Source: Paracoccaceae bacterium
GTDB taxonomy: Bacteria; Pseudomonadota; Alphaproteobacteria; Rhodobacterales; Rhodobacteraceae
Assembly (NCBI GenBank): GCA_027030435.1
Contig: JALVEX010000329.1
Span: 1 to 24,631, forward strand
Length of the DNA stretch: 24,631 nucleotides
Reading direction: 5' to 3'
The position numbers and the translations under genes are program-made. Below the pieces are notes generated by a model, which was not told the DNA's origin, searched no databases, and saw only the letters and a program-made list of their open reading frames with translations. Shown here piece by piece: positions 13,895-24,115 of the stretch; the stretch's first letter is position 1, and the number at the start of each line of letters is the position of its first letter.

Positions 13895-15688
13895 ATGAAA
13901 CCCAAACTTCGCATTCCCGCGAGCCTGCGCCGGTATTTCCCGATTCTGGAATGGGGCGCGGAATACAACAAGGACACGCTCACCAACGATACCGTGGCGG
14001 CGGTGATCGTCACCATCATGCTGATCCCGCAATCGCTCGCCTATGCGCTGCTTGCCGGGCTGCCGGCCCAGATGGGGCTCTATGCCTCCATCCTGCCGCT
14101 CGTGGCCTATGCGATCTTCGGCACCTCGCGGGTGCTTGCGGTGGGGCCGGTGGCGGTGGTTTCGCTGATGACGGCGGCCGCGATCGGCAATCTCGGCATC
14201 GAGGATCCGGCACAATATGCCGCCGCCGCCATGGCGCTGGCCTTCCTTTCGGGGCTGTTCCTGCTGGCGATGGGGCTCCTGAGGCTCGGGTTTCTGGCGA
14301 ATTTCCTGAGCCACCCGGTGATCGCGGGCTTCATCACCGCCTCGGGGATGATCATCGCCACCAGCCAGATGAAGCACATCCTCGGCGTCAAGGCGCATGG
14401 GCACAATCTCTATCAGCTTCTGGTTTCGCTCTGGGAGCACCTGCCGGAAACCAACTGGCCAACCCTGATCATCGGCGCTTCGGCCACCGCCTTCCTCTTC
14501 TGGGTGAGGAAGGGGTTGAAGCCGGTGCTGCTGGCGCGCGGGGTGAAGCCGCGCCTGGCCGATATCCTGACCAAGGCCGGCCCGGTGGCGGCGGTGATCG
14601 TGACGACCCTGATCTCGGCGGCGCTCAGGCTCGATCAGGCCGGGGTGGCGATCGTGGGCGAGATCCCGAGCGGCGTGCCGCCCATCGGCCTGCCGCCCTT
14701 CGATCTCGATCTCTGGACGAGCCTTGCGGGCTCGGCGGTGCTGATCTCGATCATCGGCTTCGTGGAATCGATCTCGGTCGCCCAGACGCTCGCCGCCAAG
14801 CGCCGCCAGCGCGTCGATCCCGATCAGGAGCTGATTGCGCTCGGCGCTTCCAATATCGCCGCCGGGGTTTCGGGCGGCTATCCGGTGACAGGCGGTTTCG
14901 CCCGCTCGGTGGTGAATTTCGATGCCGGCGCCGAGACCCCGGCCGCCGGCGCCTTCACCGCCATCGGCATCCTGCTCGCGGCGATGTTCCTCACCCCGCT
15001 GCTCTATTTCCTGCCCAAGGCGACGCTCGCGGCCACAATCGTGGTGGCGGTGCTGACGCTCGTGGATTTCTCGATCCTGAAGCGCACCTGGGCCTATTCC
15101 AAGGCCGATTTCGCCGCCGTTGCCGCCACCATCCTGATCACGCTCGGCTTTGGCGTGGAGGCCGGGGTTTCGGCCGGCGTCCTGATCTCGGTCCTGCTCT
15201 ATCTCTACAAGACATCCCGCCCCCATATCGCCGAGGTGGGCCGGGTGCCCGATACCGAGCATTTCCGCAACGTGCTGCGCCACAGGGTGGAGACCGATCC
15301 CTCGATCCTCACCATCCGGGTGGACGAGAGCCTCTATTTCGCCAATGCGCGGTTCCTCGAGGATTACATCTATGATCGGGTGGTGGGCAACGAGGGGCTG
15401 AGGCACGTGATCCTGATGTGCCCGGCAGTGAACGAGATCGACATGAGCGCGCTCGAATCGCTCGAGGCCATCAACGAGCGGCTGAAAAGCCTCGGCGTGA
15501 AGCTGCATCTGAGCGAGGTGAAGGGCCCGGTGATGGATCGCCTGAAGCGCACCCATTTCCTGGATGAACTGACGGGCGAGGTGTTCCTCTCCCAGCATCA
15601 GGCCATGCAGGCGCTTCAGGGCGGCGGGCAGGATGATGAGACCGCCGGCGGCGGAGAGGATGCGGCTCGGCCGCGTGCGGCCGAGTAA
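13895..15688 (+). CDS. SulP-family anion transporter with STAS domain
   Basis: This 597-residue inner-membrane protein belongs to the SulP (SLC26) family. The N-terminal signature is NDTVAAVIVTIMLIPQSLAYALLAGLP, followed by GLYASILPLVAYAIFGTSR and VGPVAVVSLM. About a dozen hydrophobic segments run to about residue 440. ISIIGFVESISVAQTLA and SGGYPVTGGFARSVVNFDAGA are conserved core segments. A cytoplasmic STAS domain (about 449-575) has NEIDMSALESLEAI, the anti-sigma-antagonist-like loop. The family carries sulfate, bicarbonate or other anions. Being 112 bases after SQR, a role in sulfate or sulfite movement is natural, but bicarbonate or a dicarboxylate is not excluded. The Shine-Dalgarno sequence is weak (AGAAGAG). 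The last codons form a perfect hairpin at 15666-15685. Confidence 0.93.
   Translation: MKPKLRIPASLRRYFPILEWGAEYNKDTLTNDTVAAVIVTIMLIPQSLAYALLAGLPAQMGLYASILPLVAYAIFGTSRVLAVGPVAVVSLMTAAAIGNLGIEDPAQYAAAAMALAFLSGLFLLAMGLLRLGFLANFLSHPVIAGFITASGMIIATSQMKHILGVKAHGHNLYQLLVSLWEHLPETNWPTLIIGASATAFLFWVRKGLKPVLLARGVKPRLADILTKAGPVAAVIVTTLISAALRLDQAGVAIVGEIPSGVPPIGLPPFDLDLWTSLAGSAVLISIIGFVESISVAQTLAAKRRQRVDPDQELIALGASNIAAGVSGGYPVTGGFARSVVNFDAGAETPAAGAFTAIGILLAAMFLTPLLYFLPKATLAATIVVAVLTLVDFSILKRTWAYSKADFAAVAATILITLGFGVEAGVSAGVLISVLLYLYKTSRPHIAEVGRVPDTEHFRNVLRHRVETDPSILTIRVDESLYFANARFLEDYIYDRVVGNEGLRHVILMCPAVNEIDMSALESLEAINERLKSLGVKLHLSEVKGPVMDRLKRTHFLDELTGEVFLSQHQAMQALQGGGQDDETAGGGEDAARPRAAE
15666..15685. 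terminator. Possible factor-independent hairpin at the end of the SulP gene
   Basis: CTCGGCCG (15666-15673) and CGGCCGAG (15678-15685) form a perfect 8-bp stem with a 4-base loop, within the last codons before the TAA of the SulP gene. It lies between convergent SulP and purL. No T tract follows in either direction, so termination efficiency is uncertain. Confidence 0.4.
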
Positions 15689-15695
15689 GCGCCGC

Positions 15696-15719
15696 CTTCA
15701 GGTGATCTTCAGGTTATCT

Positions 15720-15728
<9 letters not shown>
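15696..15728. repeat. Three tandem 11-bp repeats over the purL stop codon
   Basis: CTTCAGGTGAT (15696-15706), CTTCAGGTTAT (15707-15717) and CTTCAGGTGAC (15718-15728) are consecutive copies of one 11-base unit with one or two changes. The third copy contains the end of purL (ACC TGA on the minus strand). The repeat fills the gap between the convergent SulP and purL genes. Confidence 0.85.
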
Positions 15729-17879
<2,151 letters not shown>

Positions 17880-18184
17880 TCTCGATCCGACCCCTTCAAG
17901 GCGCGCCACTCGGGCGCCTTTTAGGCCATGCCCGCGCGGGAGGGAATGCGCTTTTTCGCCCTTCCCGCCCCGTGGGTGGGATTTTTACGCCGGGAATGGG
18001 GCGGCGGATGCTTCGAAAGCCCTGCCGAAGCCGGCGCCTTCATGGGCAAGGCGGCAGGGGGCGGAGCGTTCTGCTTTTCGCTTTGCCCCGCGCGCCCCCT
18101 TGCTTATGGTGGCGGCAGGTGTGGGCAGGAATGGGCAGGGCGCCGCGGCCGGCCGGCGCGGGGCGGGTGATCGGAAAGCATGAC
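17880..18184. other. Divergent intergenic region, purL / GT87 gene
   Basis: This 305-base gap should hold promoters for purL (minus) and the glycosyltransferase gene (plus). A 7-bp stem AAGGCGC/GCGCCTT (17898-17904 with 17914-17920) with a short T run lies just upstream of purL. A weak plus-strand candidate is TTGCCC, a 16-base spacer and TATGGT ending a little after 18110. I see no riboswitch fold or gene with support; the open frames in it have no start context. Confidence 0.4.
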
Positions 18185-19318
18185 ATGACACGCAATCCGC
18201 TGTTCCTGATCTTCGCCGGGCTGCCCTTCGCCTTCCTGATCCTGAAGGCGCTTTTGTGGGAGCGCTACGGGATCTTCGATTTCCACACCTTCCACCTTGC
18301 CGGCACACTCGCCAATGCCGGGGAAACCGACATCCTTTACGACCCGGCCCGGTTCGTTGCCCGCTATCGCGCGCACTACGGCGCTGCGGAGGAATTGCCC
18401 TGGTTCTACCCGCCGCTCCTGCTGCCCTGGGTGCAGTTCCTCGCCCTGTTTGCGCCACGCGCCGCCTATCTCGTCAACGGCTTTCTCGGCCTTGGCCTCT
18501 GCTATTTCGCCCTCTGGCGTTTCTACCGCCCGCATCATCGCGCGCTGATCCTGCTTTCGGTGCTGCCGCTTTCCATTCCGCTCGCCTTCGGCCATCCCAC
18601 CCCCCTGCTGCTCGCCTTCATCCTGCTGGCGATGGCGCGCCCGCCAAGCGAGATCTTCCGCCCGCTCGCGCTCCTCACCCTCGCCGCCGCCAAGCCCCAT
18701 ATCGGCGGGGTGATCCTGTTTGCCTTCTTCCTGCGCCGCTGGCCCCAGAGCCTGCTGCCGGCGCTCCTGATCGCCCTGGCCGTGATCGGCGGGCTCGGCC
18801 TCGCATACGGCTTCGGGATCTGGGAGGATTTCCTCGGCGGCATGCGAACGGCCGGGGCCTATCTTCAGGGCGCGCATTTCAATCGCGAGTGGATCGCCTC
18901 CTTTCATGCCCTCATGCAGGCCCTCGGCCTGCCCGGCCCCCTGGCGCTCGCGGCGCATTTCCTGATGCTGGCTGCGATCGTCGCCTTCCTGGCCCATCGC
19001 TACCGGGAAAACCCAGAGGCGCGCTTCTGGATCCCCGCCACCGCCGCCGCCTTTTTCACCAGCCCCTACATCATGCTCTACGATACCCCCTTCCTGCTGG
19101 CCGTGCTGGCGGCTGCATTCCGCTTCACGAATGGGGCAGGGGAGATCGATTCCCGCTGGTTCAGGATTGTGCTTCTGGTTGAAATCCTGCCGCTTGTCCT
19201 GCTGGGCCAGCCGCTGGCGCTCAACCTCAATTTCCTCGCCGCCCTGCTGCTGCTCGCCGCCTTCCTGCTCGCGGCAGAGAAACGCGCAGGGGCGAAAGAC
19301 GCGGGCTTGCCGGGATGA
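18185..19318 (+). CDS. GT87-type integral membrane glycosyltransferase
   Basis: This 377-residue protein is rich in hydrophobic helices (about nine to eleven) and matches the GT87 (DUF2029) family of polyprenyl-phosphate-sugar-dependent transferases. Family features are the early acidic FDFHTFHLAGTLANAG loop (31-46, candidate catalytic Asp32), the LYDPARF segment, WFYPPLLL (73-80), FGHPTPLLLAFILLAMA (135-151) and AAKPHIGGVILF (168-179). Such enzymes transfer mannose or other sugars on the outer face of the inner membrane to lipids or glycans. GGAAAG ends 6 bases before ATG 18185; the open frame upstream is Arg-rich and not part of the protein. No other cell-envelope glycan gene is nearby, so the acceptor is unknown. 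Confidence 0.8.
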   Translation: MTRNPLFLIFAGLPFAFLILKALLWERYGIFDFHTFHLAGTLANAGETDILYDPARFVARYRAHYGAAEELPWFYPPLLLPWVQFLALFAPRAAYLVNGFLGLGLCYFALWRFYRPHHRALILLSVLPLSIPLAFGHPTPLLLAFILLAMARPPSEIFRPLALLTLAAAKPHIGGVILFAFFLRRWPQSLLPALLIALAVIGGLGLAYGFGIWEDFLGGMRTAGAYLQGAHFNREWIASFHALMQALGLPGPLALAAHFLMLAAIVAFLAHRYRENPEARFWIPATAAAFFTSPYIMLYDTPFLLAVLAAAFRFTNGAGEIDSRWFRIVLLVEILPLVLLGQPLALNLNFLAALLLLAAFLLAAEKRAGAKDAGLPG

Positions 19319-19389
19319 ACGGCCCCAAGGCGGGGCAGGGCGGCCTGGGGCTGCGCCCGCGCCTTTGGCACGAGCCTTGCGCAATGACG

Positions 19390-19419
19390 AAAAAAAAAGG
19401 CCGAGCAGAAAGCTCGGCC
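19390..19419 (-). terminator. Strong intrinsic terminator, minus strand
   Basis: On the minus strand an 8-bp stem (19419-19412 with 19406-19399, GGCCGAGC/GCTCGGCC) with a 5-base loop is followed by nine T (A run 19390-19398 of the plus strand). It can end the lysR transcript, whose stop is 115 bases upstream, and is also the 3' end of the candidate small RNA. Confidence 0.9.
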
Positions 19420-19461
19420 GAAGTCCAACAGGGAGGTATGAAAGCATAAATGCTGCCTTCG
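19390..19461 (-). ncRNA. Candidate small RNA (suhB/mmgR-like), about 72 nt
   Basis: Minus-strand promoter elements TTGATC (19496-19491), a 17-base spacer and TAAATC (19473-19468) precede a start near 19461. The transcript would have a small AGCA-N4-TGCT hairpin (19454-19443), an unpaired stretch holding CCUCCC (19436-19431), then the GC-rich terminator hairpin with nine U. An exposed CCUCCC, an anti-Shine-Dalgarno-type motif, between a 5' hairpin and a terminator is the layout known for the alphaproteobacterial suhB/mmgR (alpha-r8) RNAs of about 75 nt. Membership in that family is an inference from layout and motif. It could instead be merely the 3' untranslated end of lysR. Confidence 0.6.
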
Positions 19462-19534
19462 CGAAATGATTTAGGGTGTGCAGAGGGTGGGATCAAGGGC
19501 AAAATTGCCGCATAGCAGCATAGCCGCCATGCGC

Positions 19535-20449
19535 TCAGTTCATGGCTTTTTCCTCTTCGCTGCGGACACGCTTTCGGTGGGCCATCACCTCATCCACCAC
19601 GAAATCCCGGAAAACCTTGATTCTGCGGGAATTTCTCAATTCTTCCGGATAGGCGAGAAAAACAGGAACCTCCTTTGATTCCAGTTCCGGCAGCACGCGG
19701 ACCAGATTCGGAAAATCCTCGGTGAGGTAATCGGGCAACACTCCGATGCCGAGATTGTTGCGCACCGCCTGCAGGACGCCGAAATAATTGTTGACCGTGA
19801 GCAGCGAGCGCACGTCATGGGTGAGCAGCTTCTGCACGAAGGAATTGCCGGCGGTGACCTGCTGGGAGCTCACGCTCTGGCTGATGAGGCGATGGCCGGA
19901 AAGATCCTCGGGGCGCTCCGGGGTGCCGTGTCTTTCGAGGTAATCGCGTGTCGCGTAGAGGCGCATGTGCACGCCCATCAGCTTCTTGCGGATGAGATCG
20001 GCCTGGCTCGGCTCCTTCATGCGAATCGCCACATCAGCCTCGCGCATGGGCAGATCGAGCACCCGCTCCTCGAGCATCAGATCGATCTTCAGCTCGGGAT
20101 AATTCTCGTAGAGATGCGGCAGGCGGGGGGCGAGCCAGAGCGAGCCGAAGCCGGTTGTCGTCGTTACCCGCAGATGGCCGAAGATCTCTTCCTTGCTGTC
20201 GCGGATGCGGGCCATCGCCGCCTCGAGGCGGTGGCTCATCGCTTTCGTCGCATCAAACAGGAATTCGCCCTGTTCGGTGAGAATCAGGCCGCGGGCGTGG
20301 CGGTGAAAAAGGGTGACGTTGAGGCTCTCCTCAAGCGCCTGGATCTGGCGGCTGATGGCCGATTGCGAGAGGTGCAGCACCTCGCCCGCGTGGGTGAAAC
20401 TGCCGGCCTCCGCGCAGGCGTGAAATATTCTTAGCTTGTCCCAATCCAT
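19535..20449 (-). CDS. LysR-family transcriptional regulator
   Basis: This 304-residue protein begins with the LysR winged helix-turn-helix: MDWDKLRIFHACAEAGSFTHAGEVLHLSQSA through ISRQIQALEESLNVTLFHR (about 1-50). A linker helix and the two-lobe effector domain follow (about 90-290: LRVTTTTGFGSLWLAPRLP, LMLEERVLDLPMREADVAIRM, NNYFGVLQAVRNNLGIGVLPDYL). The C-terminal tail is charged. It is divergent from the indolepyruvate oxidoreductase gene over 155 bases that hold a T-N11-A dyad, so it probably controls that gene and itself. The inducer is unknown; an aromatic 2-oxoacid would fit the neighbour. The Shine-Dalgarno sequence is weak. Confidence 0.93.
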   Translation of the reverse strand: MDWDKLRIFHACAEAGSFTHAGEVLHLSQSAISRQIQALEESLNVTLFHRHARGLILTEQGEFLFDATKAMSHRLEAAMARIRDSKEEIFGHLRVTTTTGFGSLWLAPRLPHLYENYPELKIDLMLEERVLDLPMREADVAIRMKEPSQADLIRKKLMGVHMRLYATRDYLERHGTPERPEDLSGHRLISQSVSSQQVTAGNSFVQKLLTHDVRSLLTVNNYFGVLQAVRNNLGIGVLPDYLTEDFPNLVRVLPELESKEVPVFLAYPEELRNSRRIKVFRDFVVDEVMAHRKRVRSEEEKAMN

Positions 20450-20550
20450 GACTTTACCAAACCTTCACCAGAGCGCCTTTCCGGGGCACAGAATTACCCG
20501 TATTTCCTTAACACATGCAATCACCTGATTCACAAAGTTTTTCCTATGCG

Positions 20551-20567
20551 GGTCAGTCATTTTGACC
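20551..20567. promoter_or_regulatory. Candidate LysR operator (T-N11-A dyad)
   Basis: GGTCA (20551-20555) and TGACC (20563-20567) form a perfect 5-bp dyad separated by 7 bases. It contains the LysR consensus T-N11-A (20553 to 20565). It lies in the AT-richer gap between lysR and the oxidoreductase gene, 37 bases before the latter's start, next to TAAAAT and TAGAAT sequences that could serve as -10 boxes. Confidence 0.5.
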
Positions 20568-20604
20568 TAAAATCGTGCTAGAATGTCGCAAGGGAGGAGA
20601 TGCG

Positions 20605-23600
20605 ATGAAGCTGGCCGATGTGAGCCTCGAGGACCGTTTCGATCTGGAAAAATCGCCGGTGCTTCTCAATGGCACCCAGGCGCTGGTGCGCCTCATGCTG
20701 ATGCAGAAGGCGCGCGATCGCGCGGCGGGGCTCAACACGGCCGGATACGTCACCGGCTATCGCGGCTCGCCCCTTGGCGCGGTGGATCTGCAGATGAGCC
20801 GCGCGGGCAGGATCCTGAGTGAAAACGACATCCTCTTCCAGCCCGGCCTCAACGAGGATCTCGCCGCCACCGCCATCTGGGGCAGCCAGCAGGCGGAGCT
20901 GCGCGGCGAGGGGAAATATGACGGCGTGTTTGCGCTCTGGTATGGCAAGGGGCCGGGGGTGGATCGCTCGGGCGACGTGATGCGCCATGCCAACATGGCC
21001 GGCACCAGCCCCCACGGCGGCGTGCTGATGGCCATGGGCGATGACCACACCGGCGAAAGCTCCACCACGCTGCACCAGTCCGATTGGGCGATGGTGGATG
21101 CCTACATGCCGGTGCTCTCGCCTGCGGGCGTGCAGGAGATCCTCGATTTCGGCCTCTATGGCTGGGCGCTCTCGCGTTTTGCCGGCGTCTGGGTGGGGCT
21201 GAAGACGATGAAGGACACGATCGAGGCCACGGCGGTTGTCGATGGCCGCCCCGACAGGATGCAGTTCGTGCGCCCCGATTTCGCCATGCCCGAGGGCGGG
21301 CTCAACATCCGCCTTGTCGATACCCCGGTGGCGCAGGAAGCGCGGATGATCGATTACAAGCGCTTCGCCGCCGAGGCCTTTGCCCGCGCCAACCGCATCG
21401 ATCGGCGCGTCTGGGGCAAGCCCGGGGCGAAGATCGGCTTCGTCTCGGCGGGCAAGAACTGGCTCGATCTGGTGCATGCGCTCGATCTTCTGGGGATCGA
21501 CGAACGCGAGGCCGAGCGCCTCGGCATCACCACCTACAAGGTGGGCCAGACATGGCCTCTGGACATGGCAAGCTTCCATGAATGGGCCGAGGGGCTCGAT
21601 CTCATCGTCGTGGTGGAGGAAAAGCGCAAGCTGATCGAGGTGCAGGCCAAGGAGGCGATCTTCGAGGATCGCCGCGGCCGGCGCATCTACGGCTGGCACA
21701 AGGGCGATACCTGGGAAAACGGCCGCAGGCTGGAGCTTTTCCCCACCCGCTACGCGCTCGATCCGGTGATGATCGCCGAGAAGCTCGGGCAGATCCTGAT
21801 CGAGGAGGGGCGCGGCACGGATCGCATCAAGGCCGGTCTGCAAGCCATTGATGAGGCCAGGAAAGCCGATAACGCCGAGGAGATCGCCACGCGCCTGCCG
21901 TGGTTCTGCTCGGGGTGCCCGCACAATACCTCCACCAAGATCCCCGAAGGCAGCCGCGCCTATGCGGGGATCGGCTGCCATTACATGGTGCAATGGATGG
22001 ATCGCGGCACCATCGGCTTTACCCAGATGGGCGGCGAGGGGGCGAACTGGATGGGCGAGGCGCCGTTTTCGAAGCGCGAGCACGTGTTTCAGAATCTGGG
22101 CGACGGCACCTACAACCACTCCGGCGTGCAGGCAATCCGCGCCGCCCTCGCCGCGGGCACCAACATCACCTACAAGATCCTCTACAACGATGCCGTCGCC
22201 ATGACCGGCGGGCAGAAGAACGAGGGCGATCTCGATGCCCCGCGCATCGCCCGCGAGGTGATGGCCATGGGCGTGCGCCACGTGGCGGTGGTTCATGACG
22301 AAAAGGAGGAGATCGACAGATCCGCCTTCCCCTCGGGTGTCGAGTTCCACCGCCGCGAGGATCTGATGGAGGTGCAGCGGAAATTCCGCGAGATCAAGGG
22401 TGTGTCCGTCATCCTTTACGTGCAGACCTGCGCCGCCGAGAAGCGCCGGCGCCGCAAGCGCGGCCTCTTTCCCGATCCGGACGAGCGCATCTTCATCAAT
22501 CCCGATATCTGCGAGGGCTGCGGCGATTGCGGGGTGCAGTCCAATTGCGTATCCATCGTGCCGGTGGAAACGGAATTCGGCCGCAAGCGCGCCATCGATC
22601 AGAGCAGCTGCAACAAGGATTTCACCTGCGTCCGGGGCTTCTGCCCGAGCTTCGTGAGCCTGCACGGCGCGCAGATCCGCAAGCAGGCCACCGCCGAGAT
22701 CGACATCCCCCACCTTCCCGAGCCCGATCTGCCCGCGATCGAGGGCACGTGGAATGTGGTCATCACCGGGGTGGGCGGCACCGGCGTGGTGACGATCGGC
22801 GCCATCATGGCCATGGCCGCGCGGCTTGACGAGAAGGGCGCGGGGATGATGGAAATGGCGGGGCTCGCGCAGAAGGGGGGCGCGGTGCATATCCACTGCC
22901 GCATCGCCGAGCGGCCGGAGGATATCAGCGCCATCCGCGTGGCCACCGGCGAGGCCGATGCGGTGATCGGCGGCGATCTGGTGGTGACGGCGGGCGCGAA
23001 GACAATCGGCCTGATGCGCCCCGGGCGCACCGGCGCGGTGGTCAATGCCCATGAGATCATCACCGGCGATTTCACCCGCGATCCGGGCTTCACCATCCCC
23101 GCCGACCGGCTGAAGCTCCAGCTCGAGGCGCGGTTGCGCGAGCGGCTTCACATGTTCGATGCCACGGCGCTGGCCCGCGCTCTTCTGGGCGACAGCATCT
23201 ATTCCAACATGATGCTTCTGGGCGCGGCCTGGCAGGCGGGGCTGGTGCCGCTCACGGAGGCCGCGATCCTGCGCGCGATCGAGCTCAACGGCGCGCGGGT
23301 GGCGGAAAACCGGCGTGCCTTCGAGATCGGCCGCTGGGCCTTCCTGCACCCCGAGGAAGCGGCGCGGCTCATTGCGCCCAAGGTGGTGGAAAAGCCGAAA
23401 ACGCTCGTCGAAAAGATCGCCTTCAGGGCCGATCACCTTGCCCTCTGGCAGAACGAGGCGCTGAAGCGGCGCTACCTCGCGCGCCTCGAGGCGATCGAGG
23501 ACGACCGCCTGCGCGAGGCGGTTGCCAAGGGCTGGCACAAGCTCCTCGCATACAAGGACGAATACGAGGTCGCCCGGCTGCATCTGGAAACGGCGGAGAA

Positions 23601-24027
23601 GGCGCGGGCGGAATTCGAGGGCGATTTTCGCATGGAATTCCACCTCGCCCCGCCGCTTCTGGCGCGAAAGGGGGCCGACGGGCGGCCGAAGAAGCGCCGC
23701 TTCGGGCAATGGATCCTGCCCGTTTTCCGGCTCCTGGCGCGCCTCAGGGGCCTGCGGGGCACGCCCTTCGATCCCTTCGGCCTGAGCGCCGAGCGGCGCG
23801 CCGAGCGCGCGCTCTTGCGGCAATATGAGGCCGACATGGAGGCGATCCTGCCCCGCGTCACGCCCGAGACCCGCGATATCGCCGTGGCGCTTTTCGAACT
23901 GCCGCTCGAGATTCGCGGCTTCGGGCCGGTGAAGGCCGAGGCGATGGAGCGGGCGGCGAAGCGGCGCGCGGAGCTGCTGGAAGCCTTCGGGAAGGGCGGG
24001 GAGGCCGCGCCCATGGCCGCGCAATAG
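20605..24027 (+). CDS. Indolepyruvate ferredoxin oxidoreductase, fused single chain
   Basis: This 1,140-residue cytoplasmic enzyme combines the subunits of 2-oxoacid:ferredoxin oxidoreductases in one chain. The N-terminal pyrimidine-binding part has GYRGSPLGAVD (51-61). The thiamine diphosphate domain has CSGCPHNTST (435-444), GDGTYNHSG (499-507) and NDAVAMTGGQ (528-537). A basic linker leads to a ferredoxin-like segment with C636, C639, C642, C648 and C669, C675, C680. The gamma-type domain follows with GVGGTGVVTIGAIMAMAA, then a C-terminal extension to the end (DUF6537-like). It should decarboxylate arylpyruvates from aromatic amino acids to aryl-acetyl-CoA with ferredoxin as electron acceptor. 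AGGGAGGAG stands 5 bases before ATG 20605. LysR regulation from the divergent gene is likely. Substrate identity beyond the family is inference. Confidence 0.93.
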   Translation: MKLADVSLEDRFDLEKSPVLLNGTQALVRLMLMQKARDRAAGLNTAGYVTGYRGSPLGAVDLQMSRAGRILSENDILFQPGLNEDLAATAIWGSQQAELRGEGKYDGVFALWYGKGPGVDRSGDVMRHANMAGTSPHGGVLMAMGDDHTGESSTTLHQSDWAMVDAYMPVLSPAGVQEILDFGLYGWALSRFAGVWVGLKTMKDTIEATAVVDGRPDRMQFVRPDFAMPEGGLNIRLVDTPVAQEARMIDYKRFAAEAFARANRIDRRVWGKPGAKIGFVSAGKNWLDLVHALDLLGIDEREAERLGITTYKVGQTWPLDMASFHEWAEGLDLIVVVEEKRKLIEVQAKEAIFEDRRGRRIYGWHKGDTWENGRRLELFPTRYALDPVMIAEKLGQILIEEGRGTDRIKAGLQAIDEARKADNAEEIATRLPWFCSGCPHNTSTKIPEGSRAYAGIGCHYMVQWMDRGTIGFTQMGGEGANWMGEAPFSKREHVFQNLGDGTYNHSGVQAIRAALAAGTNITYKILYNDAVAMTGGQKNEGDLDAPRIAREVMAMGVRHVAVVHDEKEEIDRSAFPSGVEFHRREDLMEVQRKFREIKGVSVILYVQTCAAEKRRRRKRGLFPDPDERIFINPDICEGCGDCGVQSNCVSIVPVETEFGRKRAIDQSSCNKDFTCVRGFCPSFVSLHGAQIRKQATAEIDIPHLPEPDLPAIEGTWNVVITGVGGTGVVTIGAIMAMAARLDEKGAGMMEMAGLAQKGGAVHIHCRIAERPEDISAIRVATGEADAVIGGDLVVTAGAKTIGLMRPGRTGAVVNAHEIITGDFTRDPGFTIPADRLKLQLEARLRERLHMFDATALARALLGDSIYSNMMLLGAAWQAGLVPLTEAAILRAIELNGARVAENRRAFEIGRWAFLHPEEAARLIAPKVVEKPKTLVEKIAFRADHLALWQNEALKRRYLARLEAIEDDRLREAVAKGWHKLLAYKDEYEVARLHLETAEKARAEFEGDFRMEFHLAPPLLARKGADGRPKKRRFGQWILPVFRLLARLRGLRGTPFDPFGLSAERRAERALLRQYEADMEAILPRVTPETRDIAVALFELPLEIRGFGPVKAEAMERAAKRRAELLEAFGKGGEAAPMAAQ

Positions 24028-24115
24028 GGTCGCGCCCCGGCGCCGGCCATTGCGGTTTCGCCCGTGCCCGTGTATGGCCCGCGCAGGGAGTGATGCGCGC
24101 AGGAAGGCAAGGGAA

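Noticed and set aside
13766..15598. 610-codon minus-strand open frame rich in His, Arg and Gln
   Set aside because: It mirrors the SulP gene, which has membrane segments and a STAS domain. The antisense product has no fold features.
17898..17922. Intrinsic terminator upstream of purL
   Set aside because: The 7-bp stem and short T run point to plus-strand termination, but no plus-strand gene ends there, so I list it only within the intergenic entry.
19437..19448. Tiny plus-strand frame after GGGAGG (Met-Lys-Ala-stop)
   Set aside because: The spacing to GGGAGG is too short and the frame has only three codons. The GGGAGG is better explained as the complement of the CCUCCC motif of the minus-strand small RNA.
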